A DNA stretch of 64,000 nt from JAXGXT01 sp040772665 (GCA_040772665.1 JAXGXT010000002.1:186001-250000), one strand, 5' to 3'. Positions 54,005-62,815 are shown, numbered from the stretch's first letter. The notes: generated by a model not told the origin, from the letters alone. Program-made: numbers and translations.

Positions 54005-54436
54005 ATGAGTGAAATTATACCAAGAGATATTCCTTGTTATTGTATCAAATTTAGGAGGGCAGCAGGAATTCTAACAAAACACTATGATAGGATGTTCGCA
54101 CCCTTTGGCGTTACCGCTAATCAGTTTTCACTCCTTGTAAGTATTCAAATGTTAGGGAATTGTAATAAGTCTGAGCTTGCACAGTACACAAAGATGGATA
54201 GAACTGCTATTATTCGTAGTGTTGAAATTTTAATGGAAAATCAGCTTATTGAAGAAGCAAAAAGAGCAGATAAAAAGTTCAAAACAATGCAGTTAACAAA
54301 AAAAGGTGAAGAGGTAATTACTGAAGGAAGGGTCCATTGGAAAAAGGAACAAGAAAAAGTTGAAAGCGTAATCGGTGAAAAAAATATGGTTGTTTTAAAA
54401 GAAATATTGGAAAGTATTAGAAAATTGGATGTTTAA
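54005..54436 (+). CDS. MarR family transcriptional regulator
   Basis: 143-residue winged-helix regulator. The HTH lies at about 55-85 (CNKSELAQYTKMDRTAIIRSVEIL), followed by the wing with ADKKFKTMQLTKKG. The N-terminus carries an IPCYCIKFRRAAG segment with two cysteines, which could be redox-sensitive. The start is ATG 54005 after AAAGGTGA within the end of the Fe-S gene. Position as second gene of the operon and operator-like repeats at its promoter suggest autorepression relieved by a small aromatic or acid ligand. Confidence 0.85.
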   Translation: MSEIIPRDIPCYCIKFRRAAGILTKHYDRMFAPFGVTANQFSLLVSIQMLGNCNKSELAQYTKMDRTAIIRSVEILMENQLIEEAKRADKKFKTMQLTKKGEEVITEGRVHWKKEQEKVESVIGEKNMVVLKEILESIRKLDV

Positions 54437-54480
54437 GTTATTAAAGTTTTAAATAAAGGTCTACGTGAACGGGGGAAGTT

Positions 54481-55719
54481 ATGGATACATCAAATAATAA
54501 AACATCCATGCTGTTCAAAATTGTATTACTCACTTTGGCAGGAAGTTTTTTATATGCAATAAACTCAGCAATTCGGAACAATTATGGCATTATGCTCAAT
54601 TCAATTATTGCAAATTCAGGAAGTTCTTTTACATCGGTCAGCTTTGTATTGGGGGTGGGGCAACTTGTATATGGCATAGCGCATCCGATATTTGGTGCAA
54701 TTGCATTAAAAAAAGGAAACTTATTTACCCTTGTTGTCGGTTCAATTTTAACAGTCATAGGAGTTTTAATAATTCCTTTTTGTAAGTCGCCCATGTCATT
54801 AATGTTGTTTTTAGGGATTTTGTTACCTACGGGAACTGGCGCAATCTCTTTTGGTATTATTATGGCTTGCATTAATCCTAAAATACCGAAAGAAGCTTCT
54901 TCAATGGTTTCAGGCATAGTGAATTCAAGTAATGGTCTTGGGAATATTTTATTTTCACCTATTATTAGTACCATTATTGGTATAGGAGGTTTAATGTCAG
55001 GGATGATTTTCTTGGCGGTTCCATCAGCGTTAATGATTCCTGTTTCCGTTTTACTTGCTAAGGAGAAGAAAGAAAAGAAGATAGAAAATAATTTAATAGA
55101 TAAATTAGATATAGAAGAAGATAAGACACAAGAAAATAGCATGTCAGATATGTTTAAAACGGCAATCAAAAATCCTGTATTTGTTATTCTTGTGTTAGGA
55201 TTTTTTACCTGTGGGTTTCATATGGCTTTAATAACAAATCATCTTCCCACACAACTTGATTCCCTTGGGTTTTCCTCAGAAACAGTTGCTTACATATTTT
55301 CTGTGTATGGTGTTGCAACAATTGTAGGTTCAATTATTATAGGTGCAGTTTGCAGTAAGAAGAATAAAAAGACAACGCTTTCTCTTCTATATGGATTAAG
55401 AACAGTGATTGTTTTAATACTGCTGCTACTGCCTAAAAATCTAATTACGGCATGTGTTTTTATTTTTTTGGCAGGGTTTACAGGGGCATCCACTGTGCCG
55501 CCTGTTACAGGCTTATTAAGTGAATTTTTTGGAGCAAAGAATTTAGGTATGTTTTTTGGTATGGTATTTTTAGTTCATCAAATAGGCAGTTTTTTCAGTG
55601 CTTGGCTTGGTGGTATATGCTTTGATATGACAGGAAGTTATACCATCATTTGGGCAGTTGATATTTTGTTTTGCTTAGGGGCTTCTTTGGTTACTTTAAA
55701 AATCAAAGATAGGGCTTAA
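54481..55719 (+). CDS. Major facilitator superfamily transporter
   Basis: 412 residues with 12 predicted membrane helices in two halves joined by a charged loop around 195-225 (EEDKTQENS). The general layout resembles the oxalate/formate antiporter and monocarboxylate branch of MFS (ALKKGNLFTLVVGS after helix 2, GFFTCGFHMALITNHLPTQL at the start of the second half). GGGGGAAG precedes ATG. Operon position suggests uptake or efflux of the substrate of the Fe-S protein and crotonase. The transported compound is not known. Confidence 0.85.
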   Translation: MDTSNNKTSMLFKIVLLTLAGSFLYAINSAIRNNYGIMLNSIIANSGSSFTSVSFVLGVGQLVYGIAHPIFGAIALKKGNLFTLVVGSILTVIGVLIIPFCKSPMSLMLFLGILLPTGTGAISFGIIMACINPKIPKEASSMVSGIVNSSNGLGNILFSPIISTIIGIGGLMSGMIFLAVPSALMIPVSVLLAKEKKEKKIENNLIDKLDIEEDKTQENSMSDMFKTAIKNPVFVILVLGFFTCGFHMALITNHLPTQLDSLGFSSETVAYIFSVYGVATIVGSIIIGAVCSKKNKKTTLSLLYGLRTVIVLILLLLPKNLITACVFIFLAGFTGASTVPPVTGLLSEFFGAKNLGMFFGMVFLVHQIGSFFSAWLGGICFDMTGSYTIIWAVDILFCLGASLVTLKIKDRA

Positions 55720-55758
55720 AATATAGGCAACTATTAATAATTAGAATGGAGGCAGATT

Positions 55759-56562
55759 ATGAAACTTATTGAAATGAAACAAAGCGTTAAAAACATTATT
55801 ATTGAACAGGATGGGAACATTGTGGTTCTTGCAATGAACAGACCAAAGGCACTCAATGCATTAAATGGTGAAATGCTTGGGGAAATACGAAAGGTTATGG
55901 AGTGTATCGAAGAAGATAGTTCCGTAAGAGGTGTTATTATAACAGGCGCAGGCGAGAAAGCCTTTATTGCAGGGGCAGATGTTGCCGAATTTATTCCTCT
56001 GAATGCAGTGAGCGGAAGAAAGTTTGCCGAAGAAGGCCAAGACTTATGCGTGTACATAGAAAACTTAAGCAAGCCGGTTATTGCAGCTATTAACGGATAT
56101 TGTCTTGGTGGTGGAAATGAACTAGCTATGGCTTGTGATGTACGAATTGCAAGTACAAAAGCGGTTTTCGGGCATCCTGAAGTTGGACTTGGCATTATGC
56201 CGCTATATGCAGGAACTAAGCGTTTACAGCGTTTAGTTGGCTTTGGCAGGGCGAAAGAAATCATATTAACTTCCCGCATGGTAAAGGCGGATGAAGCCGA
56301 TAGTATTGGATTAGTAAATAAAGTAGTTGAACCGGAAGCATTAATAGATGCAGCCAAAGAAACAATGGGCATGATGCTTGCCAAAGCACCTCTATCTGTT
56401 CAATTTGCAAAATTGACAATAAATAAAGTAGCAGATATGAGTATCGAAGATGCAGGAGAAACCGAAAGGGATTTGGCAGGAATCCTCTTTTCTACCGAAG
56501 ATAAAAAAGAAGGGGTAGACGCCTTCTTAAATAAGAGAAAAGCGGAGTTTTCAAATCAATAA
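55759..56562 (+). CDS. Enoyl-CoA hydratase/isomerase (crotonase family)
   Basis: 267-residue crotonase-fold enzyme acting on acyl-CoA thioesters. The oxyanion hole elements are FIAGADVAEF and INGYCLGGGNELAMACD; the general-acid/base glutamates of classical hydratases map to GNELAMA and HPEVGLGIMP. The loop PLYAGTKRL differs from the usual PGAGGTQRL, so specificity may differ. AATGGAGGCAG precedes ATG. It follows the MFS gene by 39 nt and is followed by a terminator, so it is the last gene of the MarR operon. Confidence 0.88.
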   Translation: MKLIEMKQSVKNIIIEQDGNIVVLAMNRPKALNALNGEMLGEIRKVMECIEEDSSVRGVIITGAGEKAFIAGADVAEFIPLNAVSGRKFAEEGQDLCVYIENLSKPVIAAINGYCLGGGNELAMACDVRIASTKAVFGHPEVGLGIMPLYAGTKRLQRLVGFGRAKEIILTSRMVKADEADSIGLVNKVVEPEALIDAAKETMGMMLAKAPLSVQFAKLTINKVADMSIEDAGETERDLAGILFSTEDKKEGVDAFLNKRKAEFSNQ

Positions 56563-56626
56563 AAATTTGAGAAATAGGTTGTTTGAGAATATAAGTTGAT
56601 TGTAAACAATAGTTGTTGAGGGAGGT

Positions 56627-56664
56627 AAAAGTCACCCATTATAATTTATGATAGGGTGACTTTT
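56627..56664 (+). terminator. Terminator of the MarR operon
   Basis: AAAAGTCACCC (56627-56637) pairs with GGGTGACTTTT (56654-56664), 11 bp perfect, loop of 16 nt, followed by GC. The T residues lie inside the stem end. Confidence 0.75.
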
Positions 56665-56687
56665 GCAAGTACACAAAGGAGCGTATT

Positions 56688-57095
56688 ATGGAATTTGACA
56701 CCAAAATTAAAATAGTTTTGAGAGAAGATTTAGAGATGTGGCAAAAGTTGAATGTAACAGCTTTTTTAATGAGTGGCATTGCAGGGACACAAAATATCAT
56801 CGGGCAGCCTTATACAGATAAGGATGGGAATTCATATTTGCCTATGTCGCAACAGCCAATAATGATACATTCTGCTACAGGAGAAAAAATGAATGAGTTG
56901 CTCCAAAAAGCTATGACAAAGGATGTAGTAATATCTATTTATACAGAAGAACTATTTGGAACATATAATGACGAAGACAATAGGGCTATGGTGGGAAAAT
57001 ACAAAACAGATGAGTTGAATTTGGTTGGAATAGGCATACGAGGAAAGAAAAATCATGTAGATAAATTGCTAAAAGGGTTTGACTTACATAAATAA
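56688..57095 (+). CDS. DUF2000 family protein
   Basis: 135 residues. Resembles DUF2000, a small fold related to peptidyl-tRNA hydrolase 2. Features are KIVLREDLEMWQKLNVTAFL at the start and a central Gln-Pro-rich LPMSQQPIMIHSATGEKMNEL, with the acidic FGTYNDEDN and the end IRGKKNHVDKLLKG. Function is unknown. AAAGGAGCG precedes ATG 56688, directly after the operon terminator, so it probably has its own promoter or read-through expression. Confidence 0.65.
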   Translation: MEFDTKIKIVLREDLEMWQKLNVTAFLMSGIAGTQNIIGQPYTDKDGNSYLPMSQQPIMIHSATGEKMNELLQKAMTKDVVISIYTEELFGTYNDEDNRAMVGKYKTDELNLVGIGIRGKKNHVDKLLKGFDLHK

Positions 57096-57108
57096 ATCAG
57101 AAAGCATG

Positions 57109-57140
57109 ACCTTAAAAATAGTTAAGGTTGTGTTTTTTTA
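57109..57140 (+). terminator. Terminator after the DUF2000 gene
   Basis: ACCTTAA (57109-57115) pairs with TTAAGGT (57122-57128), extendable by wobble pairs, then TGTGTTTTTTTA. Confidence 0.65.
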
Positions 57141-57236
57141 TTTTCACCGCCCTTATGCGAATATCTTCTGGACTATACTTGGCTTATAACCAGCATGGGC
57201 ACTACACTCATAAAAAGTGTGGTGCCTATTTTAAGA

Positions 57237-58423
57237 TTATTGAAAGGATAGCACATTGGCAAGCAATTCAAGTCTTTCGCCTAAATCAGCATATCCATGA
57301 TAGCGAATATAAATTACCTGCTTATCCCACTGAACAAATAGATGTGTCATATACTCGTCTTGCGCAATTACAGTACGGTCAAAGGCATCAGGCTCGTAGA
57401 CTATGTATTCCTCATCCTTCCACAAATGCAGCTCCATCAATTCGTCAAATAGTGCCGGTGCGAATACGGAAAATGCCAAACGATAATATTCTGTACTTGC
57501 ACTTGGGAAGTAATAACCGCTGCCATCAGGCCATTTGTGTGACTGGTCTGCCCTTTCTTGATGAATTTCGTAATGCTCAGGTACCAAGGGTGTCCATGAA
57601 TAGTCCACATAGTTATTGTAATCAATATCTGAGGCAAACATGAAGGCTGGCTCTGCCCAAACAAACTCTTCACTTTGCTCAATCAAATCCAGTGAGAGGT
57701 ATGGCAAAGGTTCTGTCACATTTACTGTGCTTTTTCTCCAGCCGGTTGTCAGGGTTAAAAGAGCAGTAATCAGAATTAAAACGGAAAGCAGCAGAGATAC
57801 CGCATTTATAATGCGATAGACATGGTATTCTTTGTGGTAGTCTTTTTTGTGATCGAGGGAAAATCCATCTGCAAGCATTTTTTTATCCTCAAGGTACTTC
57901 TCGCCTGTTGCACTACCTGTGCAACAATAAAAAGTTCGGATACTGCTAAGAAAATGTAGAGCGGATTTGTTAAAAACAGCATTACAGGTCTATCGGAAAC
58001 AAGAAAGCCTCCGAGAATAATTACAAAAATAGCAGCGACACAAAGCCCTGTGAAGGCTGCAGTGCGTGTTAGTTTTTTGCACAGCCTGCGATAGCTCTCG
58101 CTTTGCACGATGGGGTCGGTGTGCAGTTCTGTTGCATCAGGTCGTGTGGACTTCCAAATGAAGAACTGATTGCCCTGGTTCGCAACGAAATCCCAACCGG
58201 CATCGGTGTAAGCGGATAGCATTTCATCAGAAGGTTCCATCGCATCATTGGTTGTAGGTTCTACATGATAGCAGACATCCTGAGGTTCAGCCTTTAAAAA
58301 TCGGAAATACACAAGGTTGTTGCCTGTGTAAAGCAGGCCTTTTTTCGCCATGTCGGAAAGCCAGCACTCCATGGCGATGGTATCATAAAAATCAAAGGCT
58401 GGTCGTTTATAACAATATTTCAT
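57237..58423 (-). pseudogene. DUF2812 family membrane protein, frameshifted
   Basis: DUF2812 proteins sit beside PadR regulators and are controlled by them; their function is unknown. The first frame (58423 to about 57885) holds the N-terminal domain (FWKSTRPDATEL) and two membrane helices; the second frame (57878 to 57237) continues with LADGFSLDHKKDYHK, another membrane helix and an extracytoplasmic domain. Adding one A to the seven-base run (57878-57884, T on the plus strand) joins them as LRIKKMLADGF, so a single-base deletion is the likely cause. The ATG at 58423 overlaps the padR stop (ATGA). Confidence 0.75.
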
Positions 58424-58740
58424 TTTGATTCCTCCTCCCAAGTAGCGGCATCCTTAAGGCACTGTGCCAGCCGCTCATGCTCATCGTGGTACATTTGTAT
58501 TCCTTTGTCGGTGATGCGGTAGATGCGCTTACGTCCCTCAGTGCGAGTTTCCATCAGAATCTGTTCCTCCTCGAAACGTCCTAAGATGGTATAGAGTGTC
58601 GCAGGACCTAACCGCACACGCCCTTTTGTTAATTTTTCAACCATGCTTGCAATTTCAACACCACTATATTCACCGTGTAAAAATGCCATAAGCGTGTAGA
58701 ACATACTTTCACTGACGACTTCTATGCGTTTACTTCTCAT
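58420..58740 (-). CDS. PadR family transcriptional regulator
   Basis: 106-residue winged-helix regulator with the PadR fold: ESMFYTLMAFLHGEYSGVEIASMV, GPATLYTILGRFEEEQIL, GRKRIYRITDKGIQ. It is translationally coupled with the DUF2812 gene through a 4-nt overlap, the usual pair. IS21 copy 2 begins 9 bp before its start codon, so the native promoter and ribosome site have been replaced by the IS end (TTGACAGATAAGTC); expression is probably impaired or driven from the IS. Confidence 0.85.
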   Translation of the reverse strand: MRSKRIEVVSESMFYTLMAFLHGEYSGVEIASMVEKLTKGRVRLGPATLYTILGRFEEEQILMETRTEGRKRIYRITDKGIQMYHDEHERLAQCLKDAATWEEESK

Positions 58741-58812
58741 GACTTATCTGTCAATGGCGTTTTGATTTTGTATAAAAACGGCGTTTAAATTTTGCTGGTT
58801 TTTGGCAAAAAA

Positions 58813-59604
58813 TTATTCCTGTTTTTCAAACAAAGTATTTATTATATTCTTGCTTTTCATCATCTCCTTACGCTCCTTTAACCGGTAGCTTTCGCCTTTT
58901 ATACTTACAACTTGGCAGTGGTGCAGGATTCTATCAAGTATGGCTGAGGCGATTGTTATATCTGAAAACACCTCATTCCATGAGGAAAATGCCTTATTTG
59001 AGGTAAATATGGTGCTGTTTTTTTCATACCTTTTAGTAATTAACTGAAAAAATAGATTTGCCCCTTGTATATCCATAGGCAGATAGCCTATTTCATCAAT
59101 AATCAGCACCTTATACTTTGCAAAGGTCTTTAATCTTTCCTGCAGCCGGTTTTCGTAGTGTGCTTTATTTAACTGACTTATTAGATTGTGACAGTTTATG
59201 TAATAGGTGGAATATCTGTTTTGCGCTGCAATCATACCAAGTGCAACTGCTAAGTGAGTTTTTCCCACACCGGGCGTTCCTAGAAAGACTACATTTTCTT
59301 TGTTTTCTACAAACCGCATGGTGGCCAGCTCCATTATCTGTTCTTTGTCTATGCTGGGCTGAAAAGAAAAATCAAACATATTTAAGGTTTTCCTAAAGGG
59401 GAAGCCCGACATTTGAATCTGGTTATCAACAGCCCTTGTTTGCTTTGCATTGGCTTCTTGGGTTAAAATATGGTCCAGCACATCAACAATGTTGGTTTTA
59501 TCATGAATTGCCTGCTCCAGGTAATTATCTATTATAGTAAGGGTGTTTTTCATATTCAGAGTCTGAAGATTATTTTTAATTCTTTCATATGCAATTTCAC
59601 TCAT
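58813..59604 (-). CDS. istB: IstB ATPase of IS21 copy 2
   Basis: 263-residue AAA+ ATPase that assists IstA in target capture. Walker A GTPGVGKTHLAVA and Walker B VLIIDEIGYLPMD are intact, with the DnaC/IstB-type N-terminal helical region. The ATG overlaps the istA stop by 1 nt (TAATG), the usual coupled arrangement in IS21. This is the unbroken reference for the frameshifted copy at 47005-47795. Confidence 0.95.
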   Translation of the reverse strand: MSEIAYERIKNNLQTLNMKNTLTIIDNYLEQAIHDKTNIVDVLDHILTQEANAKQTRAVDNQIQMSGFPFRKTLNMFDFSFQPSIDKEQIMELATMRFVENKENVVFLGTPGVGKTHLAVALGMIAAQNRYSTYYINCHNLISQLNKAHYENRLQERLKTFAKYKVLIIDEIGYLPMDIQGANLFFQLITKRYEKNSTIFTSNKAFSSWNEVFSDITIASAILDRILHHCQVVSIKGESYRLKERKEMMKSKNIINTLFEKQE

Positions 59605-60833
59605 TAGATTTCACCTCCCATTAACTCGTCATACTGGCTTAAACTATGCTTTGGCGATGGAAAATCTACAAGGTTACTATTGTATAAAAGGGTATTTTCT
59701 GTATCAAAGGTTTGCTTATACAGTAATTTTTTATAGTGCTCCTTATTGACCACCATATCATTTCTGTTGTATGATAACCTATGCAGAGATATCTGCTTAC
59801 CTTGGTGATATGCCGCAAGCATGTTGTCCAGAACTATGACTGCAACATCCATGCCTATATATTCTGCTGGAACGGAATATTTATTGCCGGCATAGCTGAT
59901 GAGGCAGTCTTTTTCAACTCTTCTGAGATTAATTTTATCAATAATATATTCTCTTTTTAAAGGCTGAAGATTTTCTTTTAGAAGCCTCTCAAATGGAATC
60001 TCATTAGTTGTTCCATGAACTTTATTGTTTACCTTATTACACCATGCCGTTGCCTGAAGATTGAGGGTTTCTAAGGAATCATACTTAATACCCGTCATAA
60101 AGTTATCCCTAACATATGCAACAGTGCGCTCCACTTTACCCTTTGTTTGTCCTCTGTACGGACGGCATAAAACAGGCTTATATCCATAAAATCCTGCAAA
60201 ATCTTCGAACTGCTTATTTAGTTCACTATCTTCTTGCTTGAGCAGACGCTTAACAACCACTTGCTTCATGTTGTCATAAAGAATTTCCTCAGGATATCCG
60301 CCAAAATATCTAAATGCATTTATGTGACATCTTATAAGCGTATTTGTAGTCATGTCTGTAACAAACTCAATATATCTGGTTCTTGAATATCCTAAAATCA
60401 TAAGAAAACAATATAGTTTCTTATATTCGCCATTCTGAAGCACCCTATAGTTTTCAAAAAATCCCCAGTCAACCTGCCCCTGAAGACCTGGCATGGTTTC
60501 AAAACGTACAGTGGCTTTTTCTGCTAACTGAGTCTTTTTAGAAGATACATATTCCCTTACAATGGTATACTTGCATGTACAGCCTTGCTCCGCTAGTTTT
60601 TCATGGATTCTTACTGCACTGTAAGGGGCTTCATCAAGCCAAGTGTCAATTAGGCTTTTGTAAGGGTCTAATTTTGATGGCTTCGGTGATGATAATTCAT
60701 ATGCTGGTTTTGTCTCCGATTCAGCATATTTTTTAGCAGTGCGAGGGTCAATATGATATTTTCTGGCTATTTCTGTGTAACTTAATCCTTTTTTTCTGTC
60801 ATTTCTAATACTCATCCAAAGTTTTCCTTTCAT
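59604..60833 (-). CDS. istA: IstA transposase of IS21 copy 2
   Basis: 409-residue DDE transposase: N-terminal HTH (LSYTEIARKYHIDPRTAKKYAE), catalytic Asp in GQVDWGFF, Asp in LYDNMKQ and Glu in KGKVERTV, and a C-terminal beta-barrel (SYAGNKYSVPAEYIG). AAAGGAG precedes the ATG. The gene is intact, so this copy may be able to transpose and also to mobilise copy 1 in trans. Confidence 0.95.
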   Translation of the reverse strand: MKGKLWMSIRNDRKKGLSYTEIARKYHIDPRTAKKYAESETKPAYELSSPKPSKLDPYKSLIDTWLDEAPYSAVRIHEKLAEQGCTCKYTIVREYVSSKKTQLAEKATVRFETMPGLQGQVDWGFFENYRVLQNGEYKKLYCFLMILGYSRTRYIEFVTDMTTNTLIRCHINAFRYFGGYPEEILYDNMKQVVVKRLLKQEDSELNKQFEDFAGFYGYKPVLCRPYRGQTKGKVERTVAYVRDNFMTGIKYDSLETLNLQATAWCNKVNNKVHGTTNEIPFERLLKENLQPLKREYIIDKINLRRVEKDCLISYAGNKYSVPAEYIGMDVAVIVLDNMLAAYHQGKQISLHRLSYNRNDMVVNKEHYKKLLYKQTFDTENTLLYNSNLVDFPSPKHSLSQYDELMGGEI

Positions 60834-60945
60834 TCGCTACACTCCTTTTCACGTTTTTTTGAGTGTAACATAGATTATTTTCCTGCCGCCATAAAACTGC
60901 AAAATTTAACCGCTGTTTTCTTACATTTTATCACCGTCATTGACA

Positions 60946-61578
60946 CTTGTCTGCGGAGAATGCTCCCACCCTTATCGCAGGCAGACATGGTCAAGGAATG
61001 GGGTCATTACTCCTGTATGGCGATGTGAAAGCAGATTATTAAACGGAACAAAAAAATGCAAGCACTCCGCTACCTTGAAAGAGAAACCTCTGCATGAAGC
61101 GATTATGACGGCTGTGAACAGCGTAGTAGAAAATCAAAGAGATGTTGTGGGAGCATTCAGAGAGAATGTGATCCGAGTGATTGGGAACTACACTACTAAG
61201 AACATAAAAACAGAGTTTGATGACGAAATATCCAAACTTCAGGAACAACTATTAACGCTGATTGAAGAAAATGCCAAGCAGGGAGCCGTCAATGAAGACT
61301 TTGATGAGCAATATAAGAAAATTGCGGAAGAAATGCAAGCTCTTAAAATGAAGAAACTAAAGCATGCAAGAGAACAAAAATCGGCTGGAGAATATGGGCA
61401 AAGGTTAGAAGGAATGGACTCTTGCCTTGACAGAGTAAGCTGTAAAGTGGGAGAGTTTGATGAGGATTTAATAAGGCGCCTGATACTTAGAATCAAGGTA
61501 ATCCATGAATCCAAAATAGAAATCCATTTTAAATATGGCATTATAATGGAACAGGAAATTCCATTTTATGAAGATTGA
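60946..61578 (+). pseudogene. Serine recombinase, C-terminal part, cut by IS21 copy 2
   Basis: Plus-strand fragment beginning at the IS border with LVCGECSHPYRRQTWSRNG, a zinc ribbon (CGEC, later CESR and CKHS), then a long coiled coil and the end FKYGIIMEQEIPFYED. The family is the recombinase type with a PYRR-TWSRNGK ribbon, different from the TnpX-like fragments at 44.6 and 47.9 kb. Catalytic and recombinase domains are absent. A TTG at 60940 within the IS end could start it, but no ribosome site is seen. Confidence 0.8.
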
Positions 61579-61622
61579 TATAACTATGAAAGCAAAAATA
61601 ATATTTCAGTATGTTGAAGTAT

Positions 61623-61701
61623 GCAGGAGTGGAGCCTCCGCTCCTGCTGAAAACTGCTAAGACTAAAACCTTCAGAGCTCTGAGGGTTTTAGTCTTAGCA
61701 G
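61623..61701. repeat. Tandem strong hairpins
   Basis: First stem: GCAGGAGTGG (61623-61632) with CCGCTCCTGC (61638-61647), one G-T pair. Second stem: CTGCTAAGACTAAAACC (61654-61670) with GGTTTTAGTCTTAGCAG (61685-61701), 17 bp perfect, with the palindrome CAGAGCTCTG at its centre. The second is followed by CTTCCCTCTTT. They lie 45 bp after the recombinase fragment; could be a terminator, an element end or a structured RNA. Confidence 0.65.
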
Positions 61702-61864
61702 CTTCCCTCTTTACAAATAGTACATCAAAAAATGGGACTTTTGTGTTATGATTAATATGTAATGTTTTAAAAAAATATATTCGATAAAGGCTTAGTAAAA
61801 GTGATTGCGGATATTTAGATTGAAATATATAAATGAACTTAGCCAAATAAAGAGGGGTTATAAA

Positions 61865-62815
61865 GTGGGAATATTTGATATTTTCAAGAAAAAAACTAAA
61901 GAGAAGAATTTGATACCAACGGCGCAGGAAACACTATTAAAGCAGACGGCCGCTATTCCTGAATCTGAGAAAAAATATTATCAGCCGGATTCATATTACA
62001 TGGCAAAATCACATGAAGGAACACCTTTTGAAAATGGGGCAGTATCATTTGAGCAGAGGAAGGAAACGTCTATTCCATCCGATAGAGGCTTGTTTGTTCC
62101 TGAAATTTTAATGTTACACTTTTGTAAAAAATATCCTAACCCTAAGAACGGATACCCTGGGTATTGGTGGTACAAATATGGCATTCGTGATGTGGGCTCT
62201 GTTTACGAGTCGCTGATGGAGCGTGGTTACCTTATAATTAATGAAAAAACAGGTAAATACGAACTTACAAATCTCGGTAAAGCTGAACTTGAAGAGAATG
62301 CCTATGTGCCATATATGCATAGTCATAGCAAGTACACTACATTTACTGTTTGGGATTTAAATCAATTGTTGGGCACTGGCGATAAAAGCAACTACATGGA
62401 AATCATAGAGAAAAAGCATGCCGATATTGACAATAGAAATGTAGAGAGCAACAAAACTTTCATGAAAGAACTGAAAGCAATAGATCCGGATGGCTATAGG
62501 CTACTTAAAAATCAGGACAAGCAGATAAAAGCTGTTCAAGCTGCCGATGAGAAGTATGCTGAAGATAATGATCTTGAATGGATTATTAACTTTTGGGAGG
62601 AAATTTGGAAAGATGGCGGTCCTAAATTTGAAGGTTCTGGATGGATGTTCAGACTGCCTGATTTGTATATCAAGGCCAAAAGATATGATGATGCGATAGA
62701 TATTGTACAGAAAATAAAAAAGAATAAGGGATCTTATTATTTAAATAAGGCTAACAGTTATATTGCTAAAATTGAAGAGCTTAATACGAAGGAAGCTGCT
62801 AAGAAAATGAAATAA
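61865..62815 (+). CDS. Protein of unknown function, about 316 residues
   Basis: Not recognised. It starts like many small cytoplasmic Firmicutes proteins (MGIFDIFKKKTKEK). The central part holds a winged-helix-like segment (YGIRDVGSVYESLMERGYLIINEKTGKYELTNLGKAEL), which suggests DNA or protein binding, and the C-terminus has a TPR-like helical repeat (DDAIDIVQKIKKNKGSYYLNKA broken into helices). I chose GTG 61865 because AGAGGGG (61851-61857) is 7 nt away; the frame is open from 61805 without a site. It is a single-gene unit with its own terminator. Confidence 0.55.
   Translation: MGIFDIFKKKTKEKNLIPTAQETLLKQTAAIPESEKKYYQPDSYYMAKSHEGTPFENGAVSFEQRKETSIPSDRGLFVPEILMLHFCKKYPNPKNGYPGYWWYKYGIRDVGSVYESLMERGYLIINEKTGKYELTNLGKAELEENAYVPYMHSHSKYTTFTVWDLNQLLGTGDKSNYMEIIEKKHADIDNRNVESNKTFMKELKAIDPDGYRLLKNQDKQIKAVQAADEKYAEDNDLEWIINFWEEIWKDGGPKFEGSGWMFRLPDLYIKAKRYDDAIDIVQKIKKNKGSYYLNKANSYIAKIEELNTKEAAKKMK

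Larger units (their letters stand above)
58749..60945 (-). mobile_element. IS21-family insertion sequence, copy 2 (2197 bp, intact)
   Basis: Same element as copy 1 in opposite orientation: ends TGTCAATGGCG at 58749 and CGTCATTGACA to 60945. Both istA and istB are intact. The flanks are GACTTATC on the left and CTTGTCTG on the right; read on the IS strand they give GACAAG before and GATAAG after the element, a five-of-six match that could be a decayed target duplication or chance. Confidence 0.93.

Noticed and set aside
57128..57643. 171-codon plus-strand frame
   Set aside because: It is the antisense shadow of the DUF2812 gene, which has family-typical content.
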